A DNA stretch of 64,000 nt from assembly GCF_013177695.1 (NCBI RefSeq), contig NZ_WOEY01000065.1:1-64000 (forward strand). Reading direction: 5' to 3'. Origin of the DNA: Paraburkholderia solitsugae (lineage in GTDB: Bacteria > Pseudomonadota > Gammaproteobacteria > Burkholderiales > Burkholderiaceae). The notes under the pieces are model-generated. The model made no database searches. It had not been told where the DNA came from and saw only the letters and a program-made list of their open reading frames with translations. Positions 63,326 to 64,000 of the stretch are shown here, piece after piece; the first letter of the stretch is position 1, and the number at the start of each line of letters is the position of its first letter. The position numbers and the translations under genes were made by a program.

Positions 63326-64000
63326 GTGAAGACAGATTCGATCGAAACCGCAATTGGCGCGATTGCGGCCGGGCGGATGGTCGTCGTAGTGGACGACGAA
63401 AACCGCGAGAACGAAGGCGATCTGATTATGGCTGCGCAGGCCGCAACTGAGGCCGACATTGCCTTTATGGTGCGCTACACGAGCGGAGTGCTTTGCGTAT
63501 CGCTGCCGGGGGAGCGTTTGGACGCGCTATCGCTTCCGCTGATGGTGGCGAACAATAGCGATTCGATGGGTACTGCATTCACGGTGAGCACGGACTATCG
63601 CATCGGTACGACGACGGGAATTTCGGCGGCCGACCGTGCCATCACCGTCAGGGCACTCGTCGACGAGAATGCCGACGCTGCGGAGTTTAACCGGCCGGGA
63701 CACGTCTTCCCGTTGCGTGCGGTGCGCGGCGGCGTATTGCGTCGCCCCGGACACACCGAAGCAGGGGTTGACCTCGCGCGACTCGCAGGGATGGCGCCTG
63801 GTGGCTTGCTGGCCGAGATCGTCAACGACGATGGAACGATGGCGAGGTTGCCGCAATTGATGGCGTTCGCGCGAACACATTCGCTGCCCATTATCACGAT
63901 CAAGGATTTGATTGCGTATCGCCGCAAGCATGAATGCATCGTAGAACGCATGTCGGTCGCGCGTCTGCCCACCCGATATGGTGTGTTTACGGTGTATGGG
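63326..64000 (+). CDS. ribB: 3,4-dihydroxy-2-butanone 4-phosphate synthase (RibB or RibBA), cut by the window edge
   Basis: The frame starts at GTG 63326, with AAGGAG 7 nt upstream, and is open to the last base (225 codons). It shows the DHBP synthase active site VVVVDDENRENEGDLIMAA, the STDYRIGTTTGISAADRA block, FNRPGHVFPLRAV and RRPGHTEAGVDLARLAG. It makes the four-carbon unit of riboflavin from ribulose 5-phosphate. The last residues (RLPTRYGVFTVYG) are the beginning of a GTP cyclohydrolase II domain, intact or degenerate, so the full gene is probably ribBA. No FMN riboswitch precedes it, unlike many housekeeping copies. Confidence 0.93.
   Translation, partial: MKTDSIETAIGAIAAGRMVVVVDDENRENEGDLIMAAQAATEADIAFMVRYTSGVLCVSLPGERLDALSLPLMVANNSDSMGTAFTVSTDYRIGTTTGISAADRAITVRALVDENADAAEFNRPGHVFPLRAVRGGVLRRPGHTEAGVDLARLAGMAPGGLLAEIVNDDGTMARLPQLMAFARTHSLPIITIKDLIAYRRKHECIVERMSVARLPTRYGVFTVYG

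Overview
The window reads as chromosomal DNA of a Burkholderiales bacterium, most likely Paraburkholderia, Caballeronia or a close relative. The evidence is high GC with strong GC3 bias, many LysR regulators, DUF4148, DUF2501 and DUF3331 proteins, a stand-alone MreB, and Burkholderia-style guanidine/urea carboxylase and RND operons. I saw no rRNA, tRNA or CRISPR. One small transposase remnant (60.3-60.5 kb) is the only mobile DNA found.

The centre of interest is 2.7-16 kb, a guanidine utilisation island. Two guanidine-I (ykkC-yxkD) riboswitches face opposite ways. One (minus strand, about 4157-4018) precedes a NitT/TauT-type substrate-binding protein. The other (plus strand, about 7258-7420, with an overlapping intrinsic terminator) precedes a six-gene operon: two DUF1989 carboxyguanidine deiminase subunits, a 1207-aa biotin-dependent carboxylase usually annotated as urea carboxylase, an allophanate hydrolase amidase, an ABC permease and an ABC ATPase. 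Each riboswitch has a matching sigma-54-like -24/-12 element 33-37 nt upstream, which suggests nitrogen control above guanidine control. The allophanate hydrolase lacks its usual C-terminal domain; that domain is a separate gene at 566-1024. Between the riboswitches lie a MarR-like regulator, a sugar-isomerase-fold protein and a 2-oxoglutarate/Fe(II) oxygenase that could release guanidine from a guanidino compound. An M81 peptidase-family protein, an MFS carrier and a LysR regulator follow (16-20.2 kb).

From 20.2 to 29.3 kb an OmpR-type two-component pair converges on a three-gene RND efflux operon; matching ATTAC-N6-GTWAT boxes lie upstream of both, suggesting one regulon. A 270-285 bp dispersed repeat occurs at 118-385 and 29331-29615. 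From 29.8 to 36 kb come a chromate transporter and redox/electrophile genes (SDR, Old Yellow Enzyme, monooxygenase-like protein, Asp-nucleophile hydrolase, WrbA). A large multi-PAS NarL-type kinase with a 390-bp internal duplication and its response regulator follow.

From 39.9 to 49 kb there are two LysR regulators, a small catabolic operon (NIPSNAP protein, D-hydroxyacid dehydrogenase, MFS) and another hydrolase/glutathione/VOC group. From 49.3 to 53.6 kb a MarR regulator, ClC channel, HPP-CBS membrane protein and universal stress protein are linked by three near-identical palindromes, each overlapping a TATAAT -10 box. The rest (53.6-64 kb) holds DinB, DUF2501, small proteins, an amidohydrolase/MFS pair, an orphan MlaC, a TetR regulator behind a long palindrome, an FMN reductase, small unknown genes and a ribB/ribBA gene cut by the window edge.
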